Origin: Anaerobranca californiensis DSM 14826
GTDB lineage: Bacteria > Bacillota > Proteinivoracia > Proteinivoracales > Proteinivoracaceae
Length of the DNA stretch: 64,000 nucleotides
Assembly: GCF_900142275.1 (NCBI RefSeq)
Contig: NZ_FRAI01000006.1
Span: forward strand, 62,001-126,000
Reading direction: 5' to 3'
A program made the position numbers and the translations under genes. The notes under the pieces are model-generated. The model was not told the DNA's origin. It ran no database searches and saw nothing but the letters and a program-made list of their open reading frames with translations. Positions 26,240 through 35,934 of this stretch are shown here, piece after piece (the first letter of the stretch is position 1; each line of letters starts with the position of its first letter).

Positions 26240-27880
26240 ATGGAATTTTTTATAGGTAATACCTTAAATGTTATAGATCTAGAAGAAGTCCTAAATTCCG
26301 TTGTCCCCTATTCCCCCTATGGTCAAAGGGAAAAGGAAAAGCTAAAACCCACCCTATCAAAGGCTAAACTACAAAGGGAATATACCTTGACATACCAAAT
26401 ATTAGAGATAATCCAAAGGGATAACAAAGTAACTGGGATAATCGATCTTTTAAAAAATCTTAAAGATATAACTCCTATCATCAAAAAAGCCTTAGCAGGT
26501 TTAGTTTTAGAAGAAATAGACTTCTTTTACCTTAAGCAATGGCTTACAGGGGTAAGGACTTTAGCGGACCTTACAGAAAAGACAGGTATAAAAAAGGAGA
26601 TCAACATAAAATTTGAAAAGATAGAAGGGTTTTTTAAAATAATTACCCTAGATAATGAAGGGCCAGGATTTTATATATCAAGTAAACATAATCCCCAGTT
26701 AGAAAAGGCTAGAACTACTTCAAGAAGGTTGAGGGAAAAGTTAGATAATCTATTAGAAAAGAGAAAAAAAGAGATAGAAAGGGAATTTAATGTCCTATTT
26801 AACATAGAAAATACATTAAACATTAGTAAGTTTGACGGGGATAAGGTAGAAAAGTTATCTAAATGTCCCCACCTTTATTACCAAGGGGAAAATTATACCC
26901 ATGTTCAATTTAAAATAAAGGAATGGGAAGAGACATTAAAGATCAAGGGAAAATTAGCAGAAGTAAATAAAGAGATTGAACATGAAGAAGAAAAGGTCAA
27001 AAAATATTTGACAGAGGAATTCTTAAAATATATACCTAAATTTCAAGGAAACTGTAAAAAAATAGGGAGATTAGATTGGCTTTTGACAAAGGCTAATTAT
27101 TCCCGGGAAATAAATGGGGTAAAACCGATATTGACAACTGAAAATATTATAAAACTGAAAGGGGCTAAAAACCCTGTTTTAGCAGGGGTTTTAGCTAAAA
27201 GGGGCAAAAAGGTCACCCCAATAGATTTAGAACTAGATAGTGGGGTCACTGTAATAACCGGCTCTAACATGGGTGGAAAATCCTTGACATTAAAGACTTT
27301 AGGTTTAATGACCGCTTTGGCCCAGATGGGATTTTTAGTTCCCTGTGAAGAAATGGTATTTAGCCCTAGAAAATTCATCTATTGTTCACTATATCATCAA
27401 CAATCTATCTATGATGGACTAAGTACCTTTGGAGTAGAAATTAAAGCTTTGAAAAAGGTGTTAACTTATCGGGATAAACAGGGACTGTATTTAATCGATG
27501 AGTTGGCTAGGGGGACTAATCCTATAGAGGGAGGTGCTTTAGCTTATGCTGTCGCTAAATATTTAAATGAAGGGGACAGCATAACGGTAATGGTTACCCA
27601 CTTTGAGCAACTGCTGACCGATGAATTTGGGCAGCTAAGGATTGTGGGATTAGATAATGTCACAGAAAATAAACTTAAAAAAGGATTAAAGGGTAAAAGG
27701 GGAGTAGAAGCTGTAGAGGAGCTTATGGATTATAGAATAGAAAAGGTCACAAAATTAGGTATCCCAAAGGAAGGGTTAAAGATAGCAGCCCTAATGGGTT
27801 TACCCCAAGAAATAATCGAAAATGCAGAAAAAAAGCTGGCAAAGGATCAACAAAAAAGGAGTGAACAAGATGACAGATAA
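26240..27880 (+). CDS. kamC: MutS-like ATPase KamC, lysine 5,6-aminomutase reactivase ATPase
   Basis: A 546-aa protein with a coiled middle region and a C-terminal ATPase of the MutS family: Walker A TGSNMGGKS (about residues 340-348) and LIDELARGTNPIEG. Unlike mismatch-repair MutS it has no mismatch-recognition domain, and its position between kamB and kamD assigns it to the KamC family, proposed to recharge damaged cobalamin enzyme. AGGGAGGG precedes ATG 26240. It overlaps kamD by 11 bp. The chaperone-like role is family knowledge plus inference. Confidence 0.87.
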   Translation: MEFFIGNTLNVIDLEEVLNSVVPYSPYGQREKEKLKPTLSKAKLQREYTLTYQILEIIQRDNKVTGIIDLLKNLKDITPIIKKALAGLVLEEIDFFYLKQWLTGVRTLADLTEKTGIKKEINIKFEKIEGFFKIITLDNEGPGFYISSKHNPQLEKARTTSRRLREKLDNLLEKRKKEIEREFNVLFNIENTLNISKFDGDKVEKLSKCPHLYYQGENYTHVQFKIKEWEETLKIKGKLAEVNKEIEHEEEKVKKYLTEEFLKYIPKFQGNCKKIGRLDWLLTKANYSREINGVKPILTTENIIKLKGAKNPVLAGVLAKRGKKVTPIDLELDSGVTVITGSNMGGKSLTLKTLGLMTALAQMGFLVPCEEMVFSPRKFIYCSLYHQQSIYDGLSTFGVEIKALKKVLTYRDKQGLYLIDELARGTNPIEGGALAYAVAKYLNEGDSITVMVTHFEQLLTDEFGQLRIVGLDNVTENKLKKGLKGKRGVEAVEELMDYRIEKVTKLGIPKEGLKIAALMGLPQEIIENAEKKLAKDQQKRSEQDDR

Positions 27881-29450
27881 ATTAAAAATAGACCAAGACC
27901 TAGTAAGAAGGGCTAGGGAAAGTGCCGAATCAATAGCAGATGGAGTAATGGCTTTAATAACACCTAAAACAACGGTTTCTGTGGAGAGAACTGTAGGACG
28001 GCTGTTGGGAATAGATGGTGTTAATGGGGAAGGGGTACCCTTAGTAAATGTCTTAGTAGATAATTTACTAGAAAAAGGGGTTCTTTCCCATGGATTAACC
28101 TATTGGATTGTCAATGGCTGTGAACAACTAGGTTTAACACCGCAAAAATTAGCAGAAGAAGTAAGTAGCGGCAGATTAGATCTAACGGCCCTAAAACCAC
28201 TACCTGTCCATAGTTTGAAAGATAAGATGGAAGAATATGCCCAAAGGGGTTTAGACCGTATTAGAAAGAGGGTAGAAGAGAGAAGGAAATTTATCCAAAG
28301 ACTAGGGAAAGGTAAGGCACCGGAACTTTATGTCATAGTGGCTACTGGTAATATCTATGAAGATGTAATCCAAGCACAAACGGCAGCTAGAAATGGAGCA
28401 GATATCATTGCTGTTATCAGAACCACAGGGCAAAGTTTGTTGGACTATGTACCCTATGGGGCCACCACTGAAGGGTTTGGTGGTACTTATGCAACACAGG
28501 AAAACTTTAGGATAATGAGGAAAGCTTTAGATGAAGTTTCTGAAGAAGTGGGAAGATATATTCAATTGGTAAACTACTGCTCCGGCCTTTGTATGCCAGA
28601 AATAGCAGCTATGGGTGCTATGGAAAGATTGGATATGATGTTAAATGATGCTTTATACGGCATATTATTTAGAGATATAAACATGCAAAGGACATTGATA
28701 GACCAAAACTTTTCAAGAATAATTAACGGTTTTGCAGAAATTATAATCAATACCGGTGAAGATAATTATTTAACAACTGCCGATGCTATAGAAGAAGGGC
28801 ACACTGTCATTGCTTCCCAATTTATCAATGAAAAGCTGGGGCTATTAGCAGGACTTAAACCTCAACAATTGGGATTAGGCCATGCCTTTGAAATTAATCC
28901 CGATGTAGAAAATGGGTTGTTATATGAAATAGCACAAGCCCAATTATCTAGACAACTATTTTCCCAAAGTCCTCTAAAGTACATGCCACCAACTAAATAT
29001 ATGACAGGAAACATTTTTAAGGGATATTTACAGAACGGATTATTTAACTTAACTTCTATAATGACTAATCAAGGGATCCAACTATTAGGGATGTTGACAG
29101 AGGCGATTCATACCCCTTATATGCATGACCGTTATTTGGCAATTGAAAATGCAAAATATGTAATGAATACTGCTAGAAACCTAGGGGACGAAATTATCTT
29201 TAGAGAAGATGGTATAATTCAAAAAAGGGCAGAAGAAGTTTTAACTAAAGCAGTGGAATTATTAGAAGAAATCAAAAGGATTGGTTTGTTCACCGCCCTA
29301 GAAAGGGGATATTTTGCTAATATAAAACGGACTATAGATGGCGGCAAAGGACTAGAAGGGGTAATTAACAAATGCGAGGATTACTATAACCCCTTTGAAG
29401 AGATAATGAAAAGGGAAAACTTTCAAAGGGATAAAGGGGGTAGTTTTTAA
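27870..29450 (+). CDS. kamD: Lysine 5,6-aminomutase, alpha subunit
   Basis: Large subunit of the adenosylcobalamin/PLP enzyme that moves the terminal amino group of beta-lysine from C6 to C5. The 526-aa length and segments such as YWIVNGCEQLGL, RTTGQSLLDYVPYGATTEGFGG (two parts), NYCSGLCMPEIA and ALERGYFANIKR fit the family. GGAGTG before ATG 27870 fixes the start inside the end of kamC; an upstream extension in the same frame lacks a ribosome binding site. kamE follows 2 bp later, so the subunits are co-translated. Confidence 0.96.
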   Translation: MTDKLKIDQDLVRRARESAESIADGVMALITPKTTVSVERTVGRLLGIDGVNGEGVPLVNVLVDNLLEKGVLSHGLTYWIVNGCEQLGLTPQKLAEEVSSGRLDLTALKPLPVHSLKDKMEEYAQRGLDRIRKRVEERRKFIQRLGKGKAPELYVIVATGNIYEDVIQAQTAARNGADIIAVIRTTGQSLLDYVPYGATTEGFGGTYATQENFRIMRKALDEVSEEVGRYIQLVNYCSGLCMPEIAAMGAMERLDMMLNDALYGILFRDINMQRTLIDQNFSRIINGFAEIIINTGEDNYLTTADAIEEGHTVIASQFINEKLGLLAGLKPQQLGLGHAFEINPDVENGLLYEIAQAQLSRQLFSQSPLKYMPPTKYMTGNIFKGYLQNGLFNLTSIMTNQGIQLLGMLTEAIHTPYMHDRYLAIENAKYVMNTARNLGDEIIFREDGIIQKRAEEVLTKAVELLEEIKRIGLFTALERGYFANIKRTIDGGKGLEGVINKCEDYYNPFEEIMKRENFQRDKGGSF

Positions 29451-29452
29451 AA

Positions 29453-30199
29453 ATGGAAGTAGATTTAACAAAAATCAAGGCATATGGTGATACTTTAAAC
29501 GATGGAGCAGTACAACTTTCCTTTACCCTACCGGTAAAATACAGTGATGAGGCTAGAGAAGCTGCTATACTTTTAGCAAAACAAATGAATTTAGAAGAAC
29601 CAAGTGTCGTCCACATGGCAGATTTAGGTAGTGGTTTTACCTTTTTTGTACTATATGGAAAATGTACTAAGAGTGTAGACTTTACAAAAATTAAAGTTAC
29701 TAAAGTTCAAGACGAAACAATGGATTTTTATGAAATCAATAAATTTATAAAAGAAAAAATTAAAAGGAAAATTACTGTAGTGGCAGCATGTACCGGGACA
29801 GATGCCCATACTGTAGGGATCGATGCCATTATGAACATGAAAGGATATGCTGGGAAATACGGACTAGAAAGATATCCGGAGATAAATGCTATAAATATGG
29901 GCAGTCAAGTTCCCAATGAAACCCTTGTCAAAAAAGCACTAGAAACCAATGCAGATGCCATTTTAGTATCACAGGTAGTAACACAAAAAAATGTCCATAT
30001 ACCTAATTTAACGGAATTAGTGGAAATGTTAGAAGCAGAAGGGATAAGGGATAAAGTAGTATTAATAGCTGGAGGCCCTAGAATTACCCATGAACTGGCA
30101 TTAGAATTAGGATACGATGCAGGGTTTGGACCAGGAACAACACCACCAGATGTAGCCACCTTTATAGTAAAGGAAATGGTAAGGAGAAATTTAAAGTAA
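29453..30199 (+). CDS. kamE: Lysine 5,6-aminomutase, beta (cobalamin-binding) subunit
   Basis: A 248-aa partner of KamD. It carries the B12-binding motif DAHTVG with the base-off ligand H119, and K130 eleven residues later (MNMKGY), which matches the spacing of H133 and K144 in the Clostridium enzyme, where the lysine binds PLP. The C-terminal Rossmann-like cobalamin domain has GSQV and LIAGGPRITHELA. It is the last gene of the operon; two hairpins follow. The downstream genes kce and kal needed to finish the pathway are not in this window. Confidence 0.96.
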   Translation: MEVDLTKIKAYGDTLNDGAVQLSFTLPVKYSDEAREAAILLAKQMNLEEPSVVHMADLGSGFTFFVLYGKCTKSVDFTKIKVTKVQDETMDFYEINKFIKEKIKRKITVVAACTGTDAHTVGIDAIMNMKGYAGKYGLERYPEINAINMGSQVPNETLVKKALETNADAILVSQVVTQKNVHIPNLTELVEMLEAEGIRDKVVLIAGGPRITHELALELGYDAGFGPGTTPPDVATFIVKEMVRRNLK

Positions 30200-30240
30200 T
30201 ATAACATACATTTTAAAAAGTAAATAGTAAAACAAAAACT

Positions 30241-30284
30241 GTCGTCGACCTCCAATAGTGTAAAAATCCATGGAGATCGACGAC
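30241..30284 (+). repeat. Long imperfect inverted repeat between kamE and the CRISPR leader
   Basis: GTCGTCGACCTCCA (30241-30254) and TGGAGATCGACGAC (30271-30284) form a 14-bp stem with one mismatch around a 16-base loop. There is no U-run after it, and GC content is higher than its surroundings, so it looks more like a dispersed palindromic element than a terminator. Identity unknown. Confidence 0.6.
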
Positions 30285-30300
30285 AAAATGAAAACACTTA

Positions 30301-30335
30301 AAAATCCCTTAAGAACAGGCCTTAAGGGATTTTTA
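30301..30335 (+). terminator. Terminator after kamE
   Basis: AAAATCCCTTAAG (30301-30313) and CTTAAGGGATTTT (30321-30333), a perfect 13-bp stem with a 7-base loop ending in TTTT. It insulates the kam operon from the CRISPR leader. Confidence 0.85.
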
Positions 30336-30374
30336 ATACACATTTTAGTTTACATAACACCAAAAATTTAATTG

Positions 30375-30403
30375 TTGACAAAATTTAAAAAATCTAGTAT
30401 TAT
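30375..30403 (+). promoter_or_regulatory. CRISPR leader promoter
   Basis: TTGACA (30375-30380), 17-bp spacer, TATTAT (30398-30403). Transcription would start near 30410, just before the first repeat at 30419, so pre-crRNA is made on the + strand. Confidence 0.85.
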
Positions 30404-30418
30404 TAAGACATGTAATGG

Positions 30419-31575
30419 ATTTCTAGCCTACCTATGAGGGATTGAAACCCAATAAGCACTGCAAGATACCATTTTTCGTACCCTATTTCTAGCCTACCTA
30501 TGAGGGATTGAAACAATTTTGTTAATGCACAAATACAAGACCAATATCAAATTTCTAGCCTACCTATGAGGGATTGAAACCAGTACCTTCTTCACTCACT
30601 TCCACATCGAACACAAATTTCTAGCCTACCTATGAGGGATTGAAACGAGGTACCACTATCTTTGATTGTGATGTAGCATTAAATTTCTAGCCTACCTATG
30701 AGGGATTGAAACTCACCCCCTTTCTTTGCAATATGTTAAATTATCTGGATTTCTAGCCTACCTATGAGGGATTGAAACACATTTTTTCGTCACACCTAGC
30801 CACACGGATATAATCATTTCTAGCCTACCTATGAGGGATTGAAACGTTCAAAATAAACCGGGGTTCCTGCAGGGAACTCCATTTCTAGCCTACCTATGAG
30901 GGATTGAAACGAGATATAGACCAGAGTGCTGAATCTATCCACAATTATTTCTAGCCTACCTATGAGGGATTGAAACTAATAATTCACTATATTTTCTCCT
31001 TGGTGTCCCAAGGATTTCTAGCCTACCTATGAGGGATTGAAACGATTTTTCTTTCAAAAACCTGGCCCCGAAATCTCGGGATTTCTAGCCTACCTATGAG
31101 GGATTGAAACTCCACAATTTCCACAGAAATGTCAGAGGCTGGAGTAAATTTCTAGCCTACCTATGAGGGATTGAAACATTTTCTGATAATTCAAAAAATC
31201 ATATTGTAGGAAATTTCTAGCCTACCTATGAGGGATTGAAACCTTCTTTGTGGACCTTCCACGCCCAGTGGTACGACCAATTTCTAGCCTACCTATGAGG
31301 GATTGAAACATTTTCTGATAATTCAAAAAATCATATTGTAGGAAATTTCTAGCCTACCTATGAGGGATTGAAACCTTCTTTGTGGACCTTCCACGCCCAG
31401 TGGTACGACCAATTTCTAGCCTACCTATGAGGGATTGAAACGGTAGGTATTCTAGAGCCATCGGAAAAAGTTTTGCACATTTCTAGCCTACCTATGAGGG
31501 ATTGAAACCTTCTTTGTGGACCTTCCACGCCCAGTGGTACGACCAATTTCTAGCCTACCTATGAGGGATTGAAAG
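30419..31575 (+). CRISPR. CRISPR array, 18 repeats and 17 spacers
   Basis: The repeat is 30 nt, starting ATTTCTAGCC and ending GGGATTGAAAC; the ATTGAAAC end is typical of type I-B/III repeats whose last 8 nt become the crRNA 5' tag. Repeats start at 30419, 30485, 30551, 30617, 30683, 30749, 30816, 30881, 30947, 31014, 31081, 31148, 31213, 31280, 31345, 31412, 31479 and 31546. Spacers are 35-37 nt. All repeats are identical except the last, which ends in G instead of C, the usual mark of the leader-distal end. Spacers 12 and 14 are identical, and spacers 13, 15 and 17 are identical. No cas gene lies in the window, so Cas proteins must be supplied from elsewhere in the genome. Confidence 0.99.
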
Positions 31576-31594
31576 AAAAAGGCTATATAGTATT

Positions 31595-31629
31595 AAAAGG
31601 ACTAAACCTGATTTAGGTCTAGTCCTTTT
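31595..31629 (+). terminator. Hairpin downstream of the CRISPR array
   Basis: AAAAGGACTA (31595-31604) pairs with TAGTCCTTTT (31620-31629), extended inward by ACCT/AGGT past one mismatch. It lies 20 bp after the last repeat and likely ends the pre-crRNA. Confidence 0.75.
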
Positions 31630-31637
31630 AGCTTTTG

Positions 31638-31654
31638 ATTACAAAAAATGTAAT
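31638..31654 (+). promoter_or_regulatory. Dyad ATTACA-N5-TGTAAT upstream of the CoA-disulfide reductase promoter
   Basis: A perfect 6-bp dyad ending 7 bp before the -35 box at 31661, a good place for an activator or repressor site. The cognate regulator is unknown. Confidence 0.35.
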
Positions 31655-31660
31655 TAAAGA

Positions 31661-31689
31661 TTGTATAGTTTATCAAAGGATAGTAAAAT
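31661..31689 (+). promoter_or_regulatory. Sigma-A promoter of the CoA-disulfide reductase-like gene
   Basis: TTGTAT (31661-31666), 17-bp spacer, TAAAAT (31684-31689), 45 bp before the start codon. Confidence 0.55.
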
Positions 31690-31733
31690 AGAATTAATAA
31701 TTTTTTAATATTCAAAAAAGAGAGGTGTTTTAA

Positions 31734-33062
31734 ATGAAAATAGTTATAATCGGTGGTGTGGCTGCAGGGATGTCTGCAGCAGCCAAAGCTAAAAGGGTGA
31801 ATAAAGATGTAGAAGTTGTGGTATATGAAAAGGGTGATTTTGTTTCATACGGTGCTTGTGGATTACCATATTTTTTAGCTAGCGAAGATGATCACAATAT
31901 TTTAATTGCTAGGACAAAGGAAGAATTTGAAAAACAGGGGATCAAGGTATTTTTAAATCATGAAGTTGTGAAGGTAAGTCCTGATAAAAAAGAAGTTTTT
32001 GTTAAAAATCTAAAAAGTGGTGAAACTTTTTCCGATAGTTACGATAAGTTATTTATCGCAACTGGTGCTAAGCCGGTTTTTCCACCATTTAAAGGAAGGG
32101 ATTTAAAAGGTGTTCATCTTTTAAAAACATTAGATGATGGAATAAAGTTAAAGGAAACCCTTGTCAATGAAGATATTAAGGATGTAGTAATCGTCGGTGG
32201 TGGATATATTGGAATAGAAGTAGGGGAAGTACTCCATCAGTTAGGGAAAAATGTCAGGGTAATAGAAATGGCAGATAGAATTTTAACTACATTTGATAGA
32301 GAAATAACGGAGATAGCTGAAAAAGAATTAATAAGTAAAGGGATAAAAATTAATTTACAAGAAAAAGTAGAAGAGATTGTAGGTGAAGAAAGGGTTGAAG
32401 GGGTTAAAACAGATAAAGGGCTATACAAAGGGGATTTAGTTATAATAGCGATAGGTGTTAAACCTGCTACAGAATTTCTTAAAGATTCCGGCATAGCCTT
32501 AGCACCAAATGGAGCTATAATTGTCGATAGAGAAATGAAAACAAATATCGAAGATATCTACGCTGCCGGGGATTGTGCCCAAATATACCATAGGGTACTA
32601 AAACAAAACACCTATATCCCCCTTGCGACAACGGCAAACAAATGTGGAAGGATAATAGCAGAAAATTTATTAGGGGCTAATAAAAAATTTGTTGGTACTT
32701 TAGGAAGTGCAGCTATCAAGGTATTAGATTTAGAGTTGGGGAGAACTGGTTTATCAGAAGCCGATGCTGTGAGGGAAGGTTTAGATTATAAAACTGTTTT
32801 TGTAAAAACACATAATCATCCAAGTTATTATCCAAACCAAAAACCTATTTGGTTTAAATTGATTGTCGAAGGGAAAAGTAATAAAATATTAGGAGCTCAA
32901 GGGATTGGCTATGAAGGGGTTGTATTGAGGATAAATACCTTTGCTGTTGCTATCCATCAAGGAATGACTACAGAAGAATTAGGGATGGTAGATTTCTGCT
33001 ATGCACCACCCTTTTCTGGAGTTTGGGATGCAGTGCATATTGCTTGTAATGCAGTAAAATAG
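31734..33062 (+). CDS. CoA-disulfide reductase / NAD(P)H oxidase-like flavoprotein
   Basis: A 442-aa pyridine nucleotide-disulfide oxidoreductase: FAD site VIIGGVAAGMSAAAKAKR at the N-terminus, the single redox cysteine C43 in YGACGLPYF, an NAD(P) site VVIVGGGYIGIEVGE (about residues 150-164), a second FAD segment IYAAGDCAQ, and the C-terminal dimerisation domain. The SYGACGLPYF context matches CoA-disulfide reductases and related NADH oxidases and polysulfide reductases, which defend anaerobes against oxygen or reduce disulfides. Substrate cannot be fixed from sequence. AGAGAGGTG precedes ATG 31734. Monocistronic with its own promoter. Confidence 0.87.
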   Translation: MKIVIIGGVAAGMSAAAKAKRVNKDVEVVVYEKGDFVSYGACGLPYFLASEDDHNILIARTKEEFEKQGIKVFLNHEVVKVSPDKKEVFVKNLKSGETFSDSYDKLFIATGAKPVFPPFKGRDLKGVHLLKTLDDGIKLKETLVNEDIKDVVIVGGGYIGIEVGEVLHQLGKNVRVIEMADRILTTFDREITEIAEKELISKGIKINLQEKVEEIVGEERVEGVKTDKGLYKGDLVIIAIGVKPATEFLKDSGIALAPNGAIIVDREMKTNIEDIYAAGDCAQIYHRVLKQNTYIPLATTANKCGRIIAENLLGANKKFVGTLGSAAIKVLDLELGRTGLSEADAVREGLDYKTVFVKTHNHPSYYPNQKPIWFKLIVEGKSNKILGAQGIGYEGVVLRINTFAVAIHQGMTTEELGMVDFCYAPPFSGVWDAVHIACNAVK

Positions 33063-33082
33063 CAATTATTTGGTTGTCGATG

Positions 33083-33110
33083 TTTACAAAAGCAAATATT
33101 CGTGTAATAT
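33083..33110 (+). promoter_or_regulatory. Possible promoter for the small unknown gene and membrane protein
   Basis: TTTACA (33083-33088), 16-bp spacer, TAATAT (33105-33110); an alternative TATAAT is at 33111. About 80 bp of leader separates it from the 33193 start. Confidence 0.35.
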
Positions 33111-33192
33111 TATAATATGAAAAAGATACCTAACAAAAAAACTAAAAACTACGACAATAACTGCTCTTTTAGACCAAGACTGGAAGGTGTAA

Positions 33193-33435
33193 ATGATGAA
33201 GGATATTTTAGAGCTAAACAGACAACTTCGGCAATCTATAGAAAAAAGGGATCAATATCAATTACAATGTAGCTTAGTAGATAAAGAACTGTATGAAGCA
33301 ATTTATTCTAAATATCTAGCAGAAGTAGAAAATATAAACTATATTATCAAACAAGCAAAGGCTATTTACCCTAGAGAAGATTTCCATATATTAAATAAAA
33401 AGTATAAGAAAAAGAGAAGTTTTCTAAAAAAATAA
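33193..33435 (+). CDS. Small protein of unknown function (80 aa)
   Basis: I do not recognise a family. The 80-residue product is charged, predicted largely alpha-helical (LELNRQLRQSIEKRDQYQ; NINYIIKQAKAIY) and ends in a strongly basic stretch (KKYKKKRSFLKK), suggesting binding to nucleic acid or to the membrane surface. GGAAGGTG lies before ATG 33193, with ATG 33196 as an alternative. It is 17 bp upstream of a membrane-protein gene and is probably co-transcribed with it. The good ribosome binding site and codon use typical of its neighbours support a real gene. Confidence 0.6.
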   Translation: MMKDILELNRQLRQSIEKRDQYQLQCSLVDKELYEAIYSKYLAEVENINYIIKQAKAIYPREDFHILNKKYKKKRSFLKK

Positions 33436-33452
33436 AATCAAGGAGTGCGAAA

Positions 33453-34103
33453 ATGGAGTTATTAGCAAGGATATTACCTAAGGCATTAAAGGAAATGTGG
33501 ATGAATTTGTTGGAATTATTATTTGTCAATATTTTAGCAGTTACTTTAGTTTTACTTTTTCTAACTGTTTATTTTTACATACCTTTATTTGCCTTTATTT
33601 TATTTGTTTTAGTAATTGCACCACTGTTTTTGAGTTTGTACAATGGGGTAAATGCCCTTTACACCGGTGACAAATTGAGTTTTGGTTTAAAGGAAGGGAT
33701 AAAAAAGTGGGCTAAAGGTATAAAATATGGTCTTTTTTCAGCAGTTGTACCTTTGGTTATTTATGTGAACTTAGTTTTTTATCAAGGTTTTGGTTTAAAG
33801 TGGTGGACTATAGGGATAAGCATTTTTTGGATTTACCTTTCTTTTATATATATAATGATCCAGTTTTATTTACCAGCCCTTTTGGTAGACACTGACTTTT
33901 CTTTTCTTCAATCCCTGAAATACTCTAGTTTGTTAGTATTAAAGAATTTTGGATATACTTTTGGATGGATACTCCTTATAGGATTAATAGCTTTATTTCT
34001 TTTTTGGATCAATCACACTATCAGTGTTAATATCTTCTTTTTTGCTTTTTTTGGAATAATAATAGCTTTTCAAACAAGGGCCTATTTAACTATCAAGGAA
34101 TAA
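33453..34103 (+). CDS. YesL/DUF624-like integral membrane protein
   Basis: A 216-aa protein with about five to six hydrophobic spans (near residues 20-45, 48-65, 92-110, 115-145, 170-190, 195-210) and few charges between them. The layout resembles the DUF624/YesL family, small membrane proteins often associated with sugar transport loci, but similarity is by pattern only. AAGGAGTG precedes ATG 33453. It follows the 80-aa gene by 17 bp and precedes pyrG. Function unknown. Confidence 0.55.
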   Translation: MELLARILPKALKEMWMNLLELLFVNILAVTLVLLFLTVYFYIPLFAFILFVLVIAPLFLSLYNGVNALYTGDKLSFGLKEGIKKWAKGIKYGLFSAVVPLVIYVNLVFYQGFGLKWWTIGISIFWIYLSFIYIMIQFYLPALLVDTDFSFLQSLKYSSLLVLKNFGYTFGWILLIGLIALFLFWINHTISVNIFFFAFFGIIIAFQTRAYLTIKE

Positions 34104-34110
34104 TCATAGC

Positions 34111-34139
34111 TTGAATCTATCCCAAAAAAAGAGTAAAAT
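34111..34139 (+). promoter_or_regulatory. Promoter of pyrG
   Basis: TTGAAT (34111-34116), 17-bp spacer, TAAAAT (34134-34139). The leader to the pyrG start is only about 30 nt, too short for the CTP-sensing attenuator known from Bacillus pyrG. Confidence 0.5.
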
Positions 34140-34155
34140 TAAGTATTGTGATTAA

Positions 34156-35784
<1,629 letters not shown>

Positions 35785-35797
35785 ATCCGTTAAATTT

Positions 35798-35852
35798 AAA
35801 AAAAGCGAGGATTATTACATTTTATAAGTAATAAATTCTCGCTTTTTTTTTT
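35798..35852 (+). terminator. Strong terminator after pyrG
   Basis: AAAAAAAGCGAG (35798-35809) pairs with CTCGCTTTTTTTT (35838 onward), with inner pairing TTATTAC/GTAATAA, ending in a long T-run. Confidence 0.9.
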
Positions 35853-35934
35853 ATTTTCATGCAGGAATATACTTTAGGTAGTAGAATAGTATATATTTAA
35901 AGGTAGAATTTACTGCCTAGGGGGTGTTTAGTTA

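Noticed and set aside
30419-31575. Self-targeting spacers against this window
   Set aside because: By eye I found no spacer match elsewhere in the 64 kb, but this was not an exhaustive search.
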